64,000 nucleotides of DNA from Parelaphostrongylus tenuis (GCA_019055375.1 JAHQIW010007073.1:62001-126000); one strand, 5' to 3'; positions 28,401 through 38,955 are shown, counted from the stretch's first letter. Program-made: numbers and translations. The notes: a model not told the origin generated them from the letters alone.

Positions 28401-29564
28401 AGGTTCTACAATGACTTTATCTTTGACGCTTTCAGAACCGTGGACCCGTGGATTCTGCATCTCTAAGCGGAAATTCTAGACTGTGTGCTCCACCTTCTGC
28501 ATCTCCAACCCCCAGCGTGCTGCGTATAACAAGGAAACGGTGAGTGTCAGAGACGCAGAGGCCGTGGGTGCACGGTCCCGAAAGGGCTAATGACGGGACT
28601 TTATTGACGATAAAATATTATTATATGACATCACAGAGGAGCGATCCACTCTTCGTAGCCGTCTGGATAGCACACCAGCCGGAAACGGCCCGCCGCAGTG
28701 AAAGGGTTGAGAAAAGCCTCCTGTCGTTAACATAAGCAAACTGAACGAAATTAACCTGTTTTACAGATTCGTTCACAGGACCGATATCGGCAAGATTTGT
28801 TTCCAAAAGTGCAAAACTGTTCTCATCGTCCGGACTAACCTAAAACAGCGGGGGAAATCATGCACTCTAATCAGTCATCAAGGAGTAACTGATTTACACA
28901 GTGCCTTGAAAAGCTCGATATCCTTGATTAGAGTCTTTTGCAGAGTTGTATGCCAGGTGTTCTTGATTCGTCTAGGCATCGAAGTCAAATTTTCCCAGTT
29001 GGCATCAAAGTAGGGAATTATCGTGTTATGTAGGCTGAAAGAAAAATGGAAAGAAATTCGATCACTTCCTAAAGTACAAAATTCAAAAGAATCACTCCGA
29101 CTTGAAAATAAATATGCTCTCCGGCTTTCTGTTGTCCCTCCTTTTTCAACTTTTCCGCTGTCAAATTAGCCAGCACAGTTACGCACATGTGACTAAAATC
29201 TGAAACACACATGAATTAGCAGAAATGAAGGACTTTATCAACCACAAATACTCCAATTTCGCCAGCAAATCATCACTAGAAACATCTGAAAAACTGATGA
29301 ATGCATGACGACGTACTTGCTTGTTTAGCTACCCAAGTTTCAATGCCAGTAGGGCTGCAGTCTTTACAATGGAACACATAGCACACCATAAAGCTCAATC
29401 CATAGCTGGAAAGAGAAAGAACTTCAAAGTAAGTGAGTATAGAAATGGGAGCTACATGATAAAGAACGAACAAATCTTTTAGATCTTTCAAACATCGCCC
29501 ATGGAACCATTTTGAACAACCAGAGCAGAACAGTTCCATTGTTCCGATTTCCCGCTCTCCATCA
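22440..29564 (-). CDS. ash-2: ASH-2, Set1/MLL complex subunit (N-terminal exon missing)
   Basis: Core subunit of nuclear histone H3 Lys4 methyltransferase complexes; it binds DPY-30 and stimulates the SET enzyme. Exons: 29564-29472, 29405-29317, 29199-29151 (end uncertain), 29034-28890, 28839-28756, 28230-28052, 27674-27552, 26770-26659, 26593-26434, 25932-25820, 24355-24266, 24198-24100, 24043-23953, 22582-22440; 522 residues. Seen in order: atypical zinc finger ([19 protein letters not shown] ... FHCKDC), winged-helix part ([17 protein letters not shown]), basic linker (ASKRRN), SPRY domain ([43 protein letters not shown]), and the C-terminal DPY-30/SET interaction stretch [17 protein letters not shown] first exon ending in phase 2 must lie upstream of 29564 and was not found. 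SINE, MITE and family I repeats fill the introns. First gene of the proposed operon. Confidence 0.95.
22715..22975 (-). mobile_element. SINE family B copy, diverged
   Basis: gccatgcattcgacttcatc, aactagtctttacaatgg, gtgctgctatccttccagat and ggcacctctaagtactg follow the family B order. In the last ash-2 intron. Confidence 0.55.
22985..23190 (-). mobile_element. SINE family B copy, truncated
   Basis: agataaagctttcggcgttg through ctgcttatcctcccagacaag is nearly identical to the first two thirds of the copy at 29655; the tRNA-like head is missing. Confidence 0.7.
23225..23740. repeat. Family I dispersed repeat
   Basis: Shares ctgtagcattcaaa, ttgattttatcttacttgcta and gtgaaacggtctttccagaa with 29984-30260. 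In the last ash-2 intron. Confidence 0.5.
24420..24490 (+). mobile_element. SINE family A fragment
   Basis: Box B region (caggttcaactcccgcc) and start of the tail (ttaggctgaaagttctgatc). Confidence 0.5.
24505..25075 (-). mobile_element. SINE family B copy split by a SINE family C copy
   Basis: The left part (24505-24625, gctctcggtgttggtcactc to tgacttgcggag) and the right part (24900-25075, ctcctacacaagtctgatac to aaccacttcgccaacac) are consecutive pieces of one family B copy. Confidence 0.6.
24626..24895 (+). mobile_element. SINE family C copy, nested in family B
   Basis: Starts with a tRNA-like head (gccgtggccgagtaa) and carries the family C blocks ctccggcagtcaacaac, tcgaccagtattcttcgc and gctagaagtactgg. 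It interrupts the family B copy, so C moved later than that B insertion. Confidence 0.65.
25076..25819. other. ash-2 intron between 25820 and 24355
   Basis: No exon or clear repeat beyond the SINEs at its downstream end. Confidence 0.4.
26240..26335. other. G/C-rich patch in an ash-2 intron
   Basis: cgcctgccgcgtgcggcgta lies in A/T-rich surroundings and contains short self-complementary parts. No feature assigned. Confidence 0.3.
26771..27551. other. ash-2 intron between 27552 and 26770
   Basis: No exon, RNA or clear repeat was recognised. Confidence 0.35.
28428..28592. mobile_element. Palindromic MITE, family H
   Basis: Outer arms ctttcagaaccgtggaccc and gggtgcacggtcccgaaag; inner block ctccaacccccagcgtgctg is shared with the copies at 13594 and 31723. 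In the ash-2 intron between 28756 and 28230. Confidence 0.65.
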
Positions 29565-29654
29565 CTGAAAATAAAGGGGCGATAACCTAGTAAGCCATAA
29601 GGTAACACTCAACGAAAGACTAAAGTTTTGATTCATTTCGGTTAAAAGTATAAA

Positions 29655-29950
29655 GGATAAAGCTCTTGGCGTTGATCTATCCCTGAGGGATGCACCATGC
29701 ATTCGACTTCAATTTTTAACTTCGTTTGAGCTGATTGAATGCACATCTGGCCTTTACAATGACTCGCGGTGGCCTCCCGCCAAACCGAGTCAGTGCTGCT
29801 TATCCTCCCAGACAAGTCTGAGACCTGCCTGGTACCAATTTACCGACCCCGGAGGGATGGATGGCTTGGTGAGCCATGAGCGCGAGATCGAATCATTGAC
29901 CTCGTGTGCGACGCAGGGCACCTCTAACCACTGCGCCACATGCGCCCTCA
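29655..29950 (-). mobile_element. SINE family B, nearly complete
   Basis: About 295 bp. Read on the minus strand it starts with a tRNA-like head (catgtggcgcagtggttag as box A; atgattcgatctcg as box B) and ends ...gctttatcctttat. Lies upstream of the first ash-2 exon found. Confidence 0.8.
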
Positions 29951-29983
29951 TTTCGGTTATCCGGAAGCAAATGAATATTCCAC

Positions 29984-30660
29984 CTCATTCGCTGGACAAG
30001 AATTTTTCATAGGATTCTTAGTAATCATTCGCAAGCTTAAACCTCTCACTACAGCGTTACGTGGCCGTTTTTTTCAAAAAGTTCTTTACAATACTGTAGC
30101 ATACAAATAAAAATGTGTTTCACACCCGCCGCACTTTATTTTCATTACGCGCCCATCGGATAGCCAGTAGACAAGCCACCGAATATGTGAAACCTTGATC
30201 TTATTCTCCTTGCTAGACTGCAGTGAAACGGTCTTTCCAGAAATAAGCACAGCGCTGGAATCAAGGAAACTTACATTATCGAATGATTACTGATAGTCTA
30301 GAGAAAGAGCTCTGTCCGGCCAGGTGTAAAACACACATGTTTTCTCTCTCCTACAGCACTTCATTATAGAATTCTCTAAAAAGCAACTACATTTTTGAGT
30401 TCTTTGAGATTGATACTATAGAAAGAGTACCAGCGATCTAAGAAAGGAGCTCTGTCCAGCAACATATAAGCGAGGGAAGAAAAAAAAAAACGCGTGGCTG
30501 TGTGAAATGTTATTTTATTTTGTATTTTACAGCGTTACAAAAGGGTGTTTCGAAAAAAGGGTTAAATACGGCATTAGCCGGAGACTTGAGCTTTCGAATG
30601 ATACTAAAACTCTTTATGGAAACTTCTCGCCTAGCGTAGGGGATTGGCTTGAAAAATCTG
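29984..30660. repeat. Family I repeat, two halves in opposite orientation
   Basis: The first half (29984-30260) contains actgtagcatacaaat and gtgaaacggtctttccagaa. The second half (about 30400-30660) contains tacagcgttacaaaagggtg, the opposite orientation. Similar halves occur at 23225, 32930, 41190, 41760 and 47400. Confidence 0.45.
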
Positions 30661-30875
30661 TGCTAGCAAACGGAAAAGTACAACAAAAACATGACCTGAA
30701 TATGTCCCTAATTGTCCAACAAAAAATTTTGAATAGACTAAGAAACTATGGAGACCTCACCCACCAGTAGCAAATTGTGTCGGAGACGGATGCCGGTGCT
30801 GTGCTCTTGCGTGATCCCTTCAATCCTCGCATAAAATCCGACGCTCGCTCTGAAAATAGCTAGGGTAAACACCTT

Positions 30876-31045
30876 CTTAAGAAGCCTAGAAGAAAAACAT
30901 GAAGCTCAACGAATCGCTACAGCCACAAGACGACCCACAGAACTCGCTGGGATACTCCCCACATCCGGACGGCAGAAATATGGAAGTTCTGCTGAATTCC
31001 CACTCAAGTACTCAACGACCAACGAGGCGACAAGTGATACCTTCG
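30876..31045 (+). mobile_element. RTE LINE, 3' truncated stub
   Basis: Aligns with the 3' ends at 49946 and 55988 (cctagaagaaaaacatgaag, then the block gactcaagtactcaacgacc-like and gcgacaagtgatac). It corresponds to the last codons of the RTE reverse transcriptase ORF and the short tail. Confidence 0.65.
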
Positions 31046-31227
31046 ATGGGTATTCGACTAGAAGTTAAACAGGTCCACATTTCAGGGAATGGCGGGGCCC
31101 ACGATGTGGTTCTCCGATAACCCAGGGTATCTGGGGAGTTGAGAAAGTGCACACTGACCACGTGGTAGAGATTCCGTTAAGCTGAAGCTCTATAGAGTGC
31201 AAGTGATCTAGAAGAACTCCCTAGCCT

Positions 31228-31512
31228 TTCGGGACCTTGGACCCACCTCCTCTGCATCTCTGATCCTCCAGCGTAAGAACGCATTGAATGAATTAGCGTA
31301 CTATTTCGAGCGTAATATTGTTGTTATTTCCCTATGTTATATGGATGTGTTGCTATAAGCAGGATATCAGTACCAATAATACAGCTCAAATATACAATAA
31401 TACACTAAGTGCGCTGCCACACTGGAGGTCAGAGATGCGGAGGAGGTGGTGCAGATCGCCCAGCGCTGCCAAGCCGGGGGTTAGAGATGCAGAGGAGGTG
31501 GGTCAACAGGAA
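31228..31512. mobile_element. Palindromic MITE, family H (unit 1)
   Basis: Left arm ctttcgggaccttggaccca ... ctctgatcctccagcg; right arm ctggaggtcagagatgcgga ... gaggtgggtc. The left arm is shorter than in unit 2. Confidence 0.6.
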
Positions 31513-31722
31513 ACAGCAACAACCAACGAGGCAACAAGTGATACCTTCGATGGGTATTCGACTAGAAGTTAAACAGGTCCACAATTCTGGAATGACGGGG
31601 CCCATGATGTGGTCCTCCGATACTCAAGGTATCTGGGGAGTTCAGAACGTGTACACTGACACGTGGTAAAGATTTTATTGAGCTGAAGCTCTCTAAAGTG
31701 CAAGTGATCTAGAAGAACTCCC

Positions 31723-32047
31723 TGGCCTTTTTGGGACCTTGGACCCACCTCGTTTGCATCTCCAACCTCCGGCTTGGCAGCGCTGGGCGGTCTGCCCCAC
31801 CTCCTCTGCATCTCTAATCCTCCAGCGTGGGAAACGCATTGAATGAATTAGCGTACTATTTCAACCGTGTTATTGTTGTTATAAGCAGGATAATAGTAGC
31901 AATGATACAGTTCAAATATACAATAATACACTAAACGCGCCGCTTCACTGGAGGTCAGAGATGCAGAGGAGGTGGAGCAGACCGCCCAGCGCTGCCAGGC
32001 CGGAGGTTAGAGATGCAGGGAAGGTGGGTCCACGGTCCCAAAATGGT
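31723..32047. mobile_element. Palindromic MITE, family H (unit 2)
   Basis: Arms of about 105 bp (31723-31825 and 31945-32045), including ggcagcgctgggcggtctg and its near complement cagaccgcccagcgctgcc, around a 120-bp loop. Confidence 0.75.
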
Positions 32048-32304
32048 AAGTATGCCGCTTTAATAGCAGTATATGATGTTATAGCCATACTAAATCCGAG
32101 AATAATCCGATAGCATGTTTTAAGCCTTTCAGAAGGCTAGAAAGCCAAAACGTACGTCTGTACAACTGTCCAGCCGCACTAAAAACGCCATATCAAACCA
32201 CTACAAGGCTTAATTTATGCTATAAGATTAAACTGAATTTTACGCGAGCTGTCATGAACAGTCGAATGGAAAAGGTTCATCAGGGATCGCAATGATATCC
32301 AATA

Positions 32305-32395
32305 CTTTGGGGGCACGAGCTACGACGCGGTTAAGACGCGCGGGTTCAACTCCCGTGCGAGGCTCATAGCTTTGCATATCATTCAACAGCGCTGA
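32305..32395 (+). mobile_element. SINE family A copy
   Basis: gcacgagctacgacgcggtt, box B cgggttcaactcccgtg, tail cgaggctcatagctttgcat. Confidence 0.6.
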
Positions 32396-32496
32396 TTATA
32401 ACCCTTGGAGGACGGTGAGGGTCAATTTGACCCTCAACTTTCCCGAGAATTTTCTTCGCCTGACGCAGCATTTCTACTAGTACTATACTTAAGGGA

Positions 32497-32795
32497 TAAA
32501 AGGATAAAGCTCTCGGCGTTGATCAATCCTGAGGGATGCGCCATGCATGCGACTTCAATTTTTAACTTCGTTTAAGGTGACTGAATGCATATCTGGCCTT
32601 TACAATGACTCGTGGTGGCCTCCCGCTGAACCGAGTCAGTGCTGCTTATCCTCCCGGACAAGTCTGAGACCATTCCGGTACCAATTTACCGACCCCGGAG
32701 GGATGGATGGCTTGGTGAGCCTATGAGCGCGAGATCGAACCATTGACCTCGTGTGCGACGCAGAGCACCTCTAATCACTGCGCCACATGCGCTCA
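32497..32795 (-). mobile_element. SINE family B, nearly complete
   Basis: Very similar to 29655-29950 over its full length, ending at gcgccacatgcgctc, the complement of the tRNA-like head. Confidence 0.8.
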
Positions 32796-32929
32796 GAACT
32801 ATAGTAGTCAAACAAAAACAAATTTTGCATGTGCATAATTTTTCATATCTTTAAGTTTACTATTATTACAGCAAAGAAAAAAACGGCGGAGTGATACTTG
32901 TGCAGCAAATAGTATAACACTGAAGTCGT

Positions 32930-33730
32930 CGAGATCTAGCAACCGAATGATTTGTGAAAGTCGAAGGAAAACGCTTCGTCCAGCAAAAATGCCCGAAAGT
33001 GAAACATAATTTTATTTTTTCTATCACAGCGTATTGAGCAGGTCACTTCAAAAATAAACTACATTATTGAAATCCTCGAGATTTAAGCTATCGAACGACT
33101 ACTGAAACTGTGAACAATAGCTGAAAAGGCGCTTTTCACAAGGGGCTGAAAATGGGTGCGGATGGCGGAAAAGAACCAAATGGTCTGCGAGACTTCCGAA
33201 TTTTCCCGTTTCAGTGGCAGTATATTGATGTTGTAACTACCCTGTGTCCGAGAATATCAATTTTGTGTAATACTTTGGAAGCACGAGCCTCAAAGAGGGT
33301 TGGACGCCCGGGTTCAACTCCCGCCCGAGGCTCAAAGTTTTGCATGTCATTCGCCATTCCTGAATATAACCCTTGGCGCCCAGTCATTTTAACCCTCAAC
33401 TTTTCAGGTGCTGTTTTTTCGCTTGACACAGATTTTCTGATAGAATCATAGCAATCATTCGAAAGCCTGAATCACGGCGACTCCAACAGTGAGCTTGTTT
33501 TTTGAAAAAACCTTCTAACTAGCGCTGTAACAGCGAAAATAAAACATTGTTTCACACTCGATGTGCTTTCTTTGCACTGCTAGAATCTGTGTTTGGCTTT
33601 CGATAGACTAATTTAGCGCTCATTTGAAAGCGAAAATTTCGGCGATTCCAAAGCTAATCTTGTTTTCTAAAAAACTGTTCCCAGTGCGCCATAGAAGTAA
33701 AAAGAAGATTACGTTTCACACTTGAAGTTT
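32930..33730. repeat. Family I repeats, diverged, with one SINE A inside
   Basis: Blocks such as cttcgtccagcaaaaatg, atcacagcgtattgagcag, aatcattcgaaagcctgaa and agcgctgtaacagc appear in both orientations. Confidence 0.4.
33280..33370 (+). mobile_element. SINE family A copy
   Basis: ggaagcacgagcctcaaaga, box B cgggttcaactcccgcc, tail cgaggctcaaagttttgcat: the clearest example of the family tail. Confidence 0.65.
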
Positions 33731-34429
33731 TCTTCGCACTCAAAACTTATATACGCATAAAAAATATATGAGTGTGTAGGGTAAATTATGTGGTATCAGA
33801 GTAGTGCAAAAAACCCGTAGTTTTCCTGCCAAAACAGAGAAAAAATTTCTTGCCGAAGAACAAAAATCGCGCGCCGCTTGCGAAAATCGATCAGATGCTG
33901 TCCCCAAAGGGATAAAGAGTAATCTTCTAGAAGGCTACTTTTATCCCAAATCTCATTATAAAATGAGTAAAAATCCTCAAGGTGCACTGAACAAAAGTGA
34001 GGAAGTCTGGAAATATCAATGACTCGCGTATTTGAAGGAAACAATATTCTGCTCTGAACGGAAATTCCTTTGTTCAATCGTCTCTCGTTGAAAAATACGA
34101 CGAGTCCCGACAAGACAAGAAAATCGAAAGGTCTTCTATTGATTTGCAGAAAGCAGAGACCCTGCTATGAATCGATCGGATCCTCATTCAATCAATAAAA
34201 TCCGATCGATAAGCTGCGATAAACTTGTTTTCAGTTGAAACCCGAGATCACTACAAGCTACGCATTGGGACCAATTCGCATCGTCCATTGTGCGCTAGAA
34301 ATTAGAAAAGAAGGAGAAAGAGAAAGATGTGGGAGAAAAATCGAAACAAATACGGCGGATTTTTGGTGATGCTAAATAGATTTGAGCAGGACGTCTCATT
34401 AGAGCGCGAAATCTGCAAAGAAGTGATAG
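33731..34429. other. Unassigned spacer
   Basis: No gene recognised; two overlapping frames on opposite strands (33804-34022 and 34113-33796) are open but without a domain. Confidence 0.3.
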
Positions 34430-34545
34430 CAAGCGTTGGTGCCATTGTTGGTGTAGTGGTAGCAAGCCGTGCTGATGTGGGTGGGACGCGAGTTCAGTTC
34501 CCGCCTGAAGTCCATATTTTGCCACACACTCAGCACAAAACACAA
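34430..34545 (+). mobile_element. SINE family A copy
   Basis: Box A gttggtgtagtggtagcaag, box B gcgagttcagttcccgcc, then tgaagtccatattttgcca. One of the best-kept tRNA-like heads of the family. Confidence 0.65.
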
Positions 34546-34828
34546 AGGAATGTAGTCAACTGATATTGTGACATTTTAAGTTACGGTCGAAATAGCACTG
34601 AAAATTCGCTCATTATTCTTAGTTTTGCAAGTTTTCAAGCTATAGTAGATCTACAGGAGCATAGGATTTTCAAAATGAAACCATATCATCAAATTTAGAT
34701 TGCAAATAAAATTAATAAAAGAGGTCAAAAATTATGCTATCTATATTGCAAATCCGATATTCGCCGATATTGCGAATGCTATTGCCCCTCTCACGTCGAA
34801 ATTACAATCTTGTACACTCATAGAAGCG

Positions 34829-35122
34829 CATGTGGCGCAGTGGTTAGAGGTGCCCTGCGTCGCACACGAGGTCAATGGTTCGATCTCGCGCTTATGGCTC
34901 ACCAAGCCATCCATCTCTCCGGGGTCGGTAAATTGCTACCAGACTGGTCTCAGACTTGTCTGGGACGATAAGCAGCACTGACTCGGTTTAGCGAGAGGCT
35001 ACCGCGAGTCATTGTTAAGGCCAGATGTGCATTCAATCACCTCAAACGAAGTTAAAAATTGAAGTCGAACGCATGGTACATCCCTCAGGGATTGATCAGC
35101 GCCAAAAGCTTTATCCTTTATG
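34829..35122 (+). mobile_element. SINE family B, left arm of a foldback
   Basis: Complete copy: head gcatgtggcgcagtggttag, box B atggttcgatctcg, end gctttatcctttat. Nearly the mirror image of 35394-35690. Confidence 0.8.
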
Positions 35123-35393
35123 TTAGACCGTGGTCGAGTGGTTATGATGCTCGTCGCAGTGGGTGGGTCCGATCCCTACTCCCCAACACTCTCCGCTCAA
35201 CAACGAACGCTCGTTGGAACGCAGCAGGGAGGTTATCCTTAGAATTGGAAGAAGATGAGGTTAACCAGTGTTCCACGATGTTCAAAGAGAAGGCGAAGAA
35301 ACGAACTGGATGCTAGAAGTACTGAGATCCGCACCATGAGAAAGCAGTTTGTGAAGACAAGTCAGAATAACCACCCGACCACGGTCTAACATA
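35123..35393 (+). mobile_element. SINE family C, loop of the foldback
   Basis: Begins gttagaccgtggtcg and ends cgaccacggtctaac, so its ends continue the inverted repeat of the flanking SINE B arms. The body has tRNA-like box regions (tcgagtggttatgatgctcg; gggtccgatccctac) and the family C block gctagaagtactgagatccg. Confidence 0.7.
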
Positions 35394-35690
35394 AAGGATA
35401 AAGCTTTTGGCGCTGATCAATCCCTGAGGGATGCCATGCGTTCGACTTCAATTTTTAACTTCGTTTGAGGTGATTGAATGCACATCTGGCCTTAACAATG
35501 ACTCGCGGTAGCCTCTCGCTAAACCGAGTCAGTGCTGCTTATCGTCCCAGACAAGTCTGAGGCCAGTCTGGTAGAAATTTACCGACCCCGGAGGGAAGGA
35601 CGGTTTGGTGAACCACGAGCGCAAGATCAAACCACTGACCTCGTGTGCGACGCAGAGCACCCTCTAACAACTGTGTCACATGCGCTCCTG
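35394..35690 (-). mobile_element. SINE family B, right arm of a foldback
   Basis: ataaaggataaagcttttgg to tgtgtcacatgcgctcc, the complement of 34829-35122 with a few substitutions. Confidence 0.8.
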
Positions 35691-35914
35691 ATCTTGATAT
35701 GAAGATTATTATTTTTGAATAGATCTCTTTAATATAAGGTGCGATTCGTACATTGCTAAGAAATTCTTTGCAATACGTGCATATAAGAGGCAGCAAGGCC
35801 TGACATCCTACTGTGGCAAAGTGTTATCAGACATCTTCGTATGGATGAAAAATCTGGCTGGGTGCATCTGTATTGCATCCTATCTTTTTACTATTTATTC
35901 TCTATAAGGATGTT

Positions 35915-36110
35915 AGTCGCCGATTCCTTTACATCTAGGGGATTTACTCCCCTGCAACGGCTTAGCTGAATCGGATGGCACCGTGCTACTGATGGAACTG
36001 GCAGACCAAAACGTACGTTTAGCACTCACCATACGAAGCCACAACAGACCTTATGAGAGGCTTAAAGTATGTCATCAAATTATACTTTGCACGAGGATCA
36101 TTTGACTTGT
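35915..36110 (+). mobile_element. Hammerhead element family E copy
   Basis: cctttacatctaggggattt, the ribozyme remnant, then cacaacagaccttatgagag and ttaaagtatgtcatc, matching the unit at 20040-20230. Confidence 0.6.
35983..36025 (+). ncRNA. Hammerhead remnant, family E copy 3
   Basis: Stem I is a perfect GUGCUA (35983-35988) with UAGCAC (36020-36025). The core is decayed: CUGAUGG instead of CUGANGA, and AAAA where GAAA is expected. Predicted inactive. Confidence 0.6.
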
Positions 36111-36374
36111 CTTTGCATTTCATAATGTACGGCGGTTCCGACTGGGCCAAGGAAACGGGCGAATGAGATGCTTACAGGACTGGCTGAGATTTTTTTCTTA
36201 CCACTTAAGTAACTCGTAGATGTAGAATTTTAGGTGTTTCATGAACCTCATGAACTGGCATTTTATAGACCAGGCTCCCCCTTCTAAGAAATTTCAGCAA
36301 TTCCCTCGAAGATTCTCAGTAGCTAATACGATGAGAGTGGTCAGAACAACACTTCACTAAAAAAAATGGCTAAC

Positions 36375-36740
36375 CACACTTTTTACATCGTGGCAGAATA
36401 TTTTAAGCCTTTCATAAGGTTTGTTATGGCTCTTATGAAATGCTAGACACGTGTCTTCGGCATTACAGCCTCATCAGTAGTACGCTGACTTTCGGTTTAG
36501 TCAACTCATGTAGGGGGATATAACCCACGTCCTAAATAAGATATTCGACGCCGAAATATTTTTTCACTCAACATGCGGTGAAAAGATTACCGTGGCGTTC
36601 TGTCAAAGTTATTTATTGTCAATATGCAAGCGTATTAGCCGTGAGCCGAGCGAACAAGTCATAACAGACCTCATGGAAACCTCATAATGTTTTGTCACGA
36701 TGTACTAATTCTAAGCGAGCTCTTGATTGAAAGTGTTGGT
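36375..36740. mobile_element. Hammerhead element family E, inverted dimer
   Basis: A minus-strand unit (36535-36375) faces a decayed plus-strand unit (about 36600-36740, with cataacagacctcatgg and ttgtcacgatgtactaa). Same head-to-head layout as 19820-20230. Confidence 0.55.
36440..36484 (-). ncRNA. Hammerhead, family E copy 4 (one inserted base)
   Basis: Minus strand: CUGAUGA (36477-36471), stem II GGC with GCC (loop UGUAAU), then GAAGACACGUGUC, which has one base more than the family pattern GAAACACGUGUC. Stem I is CUA with UAG. Core otherwise complete. Confidence 0.65.
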
Positions 36741-37844
36741 AAAAATTTTTTCGTTGATGAAGCCGGTAGCACAGGATCGTTTTTGGAAAATAGATCGGCT
36801 AACGTCTCGACATGATCGCTCTTTTCACAACCGAAGATTTGAAGCCAGCGATGGAGCGATTGGATCCACTAAAGAAGTATAATTGCACAAAGTTGATATC
36901 ACTTTTTACTTCAGAAAGAATTGGTAATAATAAATAAGACTTGTTCAGATATTTTCACCAATTCAATCAATGAACAGTCGGGTAATTCAAACATTAAAAG
37001 CAAACGAAAAACTAGAAAAAGTGGAAAAGTTTGATATGTACTGTGCAGCCGGTGTGGCTATATTGGTGAGGAAAAACGCTCAAATCATTATGGAATAGAG
37101 CGACTGCTACCAAATCTATCAAAATCGTTAGCCAATGACGAGAAACAAAACTAATCTCATCTTCTCGCACAAGAACTTGCGAAAGTTTCAGAGGATTTTG
37201 AAAGGTTAAAATTATGACTCTGACATGCTCAGATTTGAAAATGGTATATACTAGGATATGATCAAGAAGTGAAATGTCCAACGGCCCCAACAGGCCGGAA
37301 TTCAAGTCAGCTTCCTATCAATGTCAGTGCTTCAATAGCTCGGCATATAACAAGTTTGAAAAGAGCTTTGAACATTTTACGTCAATCTGGTCCATAATGT
37401 TCTACAACAGAGTTAGAATCTATGCGCTCACTATTTTATCCTGTTAGACAAGCATGGTAACACATTTTCGACCGCTCAAGAAAGAAGAGCCTTGTTAGTG
37501 ACGCACGATCAAAGCAACGATCGTCTACCCTCTCAAGCCACTTCTTACCACTCACAACGAGTGCCAGTCACACCTCAACGGGAACAGCTCACTGGTAGAG
37601 AGTTCAGTTTGAAAAATGTGTTCAATATAACCACAAAAGAACTTTCAAACGAAGCAAAGAGAATCATAAAAATGATCAATGGTGTTATTTTATTCAGCGT
37701 CGAAAAGAGTACAAACATACCGTAAGTTGTGTAAACGGTTAGCTGTAAAATTTGCATAAAAGCGAGGTAAATCGACAATCATCAATCAGATATTAATCAC
37801 TTTTCATTTTTCATCTCCACAATCGAAACCTCTCTTCATCCAAA
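36741..37844. other. Spacer upstream of the astacin gene
   Basis: The minus-strand frame 37305-37012 is open for 97 codons and hydrophobic but not recognised. The promoter of the astacin gene should lie at the right end of this interval; no element was identified. Confidence 0.3.
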
Positions 37845-37854
37845 TTCATTTTAG
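37845..37854 (+). other. Acceptor just upstream of the astacin start
   Basis: TTCATTTTAG ends at 37854, followed by gttacaag and the ATG at 37863. With no upstream exon seen, this is a candidate SL1 trans-splice site. Confidence 0.5.
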
Positions 37855-38784
37855 GTTACAAGATGCGAATTATACTCTTCGCATTCTTGACCACTCTCGC
37901 TAGCGCAGCGATGTTCAGAAACGCGGTCCTCGAAAGTAAAACGATCCATCAACGACGGCGATAGCTTTGACGAACAACTAAGAAGTGCGAATGAGCTGCT
38001 TAAAAATGTAAGTCTTATTGAACGGTTTGCAAACTTTAGTATATAACCACGTGGTGCGCTCTTGCAACTTCAACGTCTAGTTTTTCAAGGAAAGAGATGC
38101 AGACACTACAATGAGGCTTCTCGAGCAATTGCACAGTATGCAGGAAGAAATCAGAGACGAACTGCTTTCAGAGCAGGAGACTAATTCAGAGGAAACAATG
38201 GCGGTGAGCATATTTTCCGTGTAGCCAGCAGCTGTAGATGAGACAAGAAGGATATCGAATCTTTAGGATCGCCGTTCTGTTAGAAGGGATCATATTCGTG
38301 CTACGGGTGATACAATTGAGGTAATAAACATGTTAAGCGGAGTGAACATGGCCTTGTACCAAGGAGACATGATCCTCACTGAGTTTGTTGATTTAGGCGC
38401 CTCAGTCTGTGCTGCATTTTTAACCAGTTAATTGTTTCTTTCTCCAGACATCAAGCTTCCGAAGTCCTAGAGGACATTAGAGAAAACGAAGGTGATTATC
38501 GCAGAAAGAGACAAGCATTCCGCGACAATAATTATCCTAACACTACTTGGCCTACGGGAGTAAATTACTACTTCTACAACGCAAGTATGTCTTGCTACGT
38601 TTTCTCAAAACATATCTCAGAAGATAATAATACATTTATCATAAGTTCAGGTAGCGATGCTGCACGTTTGTTCAGAAAAGCCGCCACTTTATGGGGCATT
38701 GATACCTGCATCAACTTTTGGAGAAACATACGCAGGTAAAGCAAAACAGTCATGTGTAGCAGTATGTTTTCAGTTTAAGCCCCA

Positions 38785-38955
38785 TGCCCCAACAATCTTC
38801 ACCAGTCAACAACGAGCACACTATGGAACGCCGCAGCAAGGCGCTGGAAGATATGCTTGACCGATATGCTACGACGTTAAAAGAAGACAAAAAAAAGGAA
38901 TTGATTATTACAATTACTGCGATCCGCACAGTAAAAAAATTGTCAGACGGATAGA
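38785..38955 (+). mobile_element. SINE family C fragment in an astacin intron
   Basis: caacgagcacactatggaac, gccgcagcaaggcgctggaa and gcgatccgcacagtaaaaaa match the copy at 52555. Lies in the intron 38736-39006, upstream of the exon with the misplaced base. Confidence 0.6.

Larger units (their letters stand above)
31010..32047 (+). repeat. Tandem duplication, two units of about 500 bp
   Basis: Unit 1 (31010-31512) and unit 2 (31515-32047) both contain an RTE tail end, gataccttcgatgggtattc, gtgcaagtgatctagaagaa and a family H foldback, in the same order. The units differ by scattered substitutions and a longer foldback in unit 2. Confidence 0.75.

Noticed and set aside
29276..29608. Continuous 110-codon frame as an intact zinc-finger protein
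   Set aside because: It reads through an intron of ash-2; the spliced form (29472 to 29405) fits the family and the phase, and the frame has no ATG start.
33152..33451. 99-codon open frame
   Set aside because: Runs across a SINE A copy in a repeat-rich region.
34430..34510. tRNA gene-like box A and box B pair
   Set aside because: Belongs to SINE family A; no acceptor or anticodon stem could be drawn.
35123..35393. DNA transposon with perfect terminal inverted repeats
   Set aside because: The inverted ends are the inner part of a larger inverted SINE duplication, and the body is SINE C; other C copies lack these ends.
37012..37305. Hydrophobic 97-codon minus-strand frame as a membrane protein
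   Set aside because: No family resemblance, no splice context, and the hydrophobicity is expected from A/T-rich codons.
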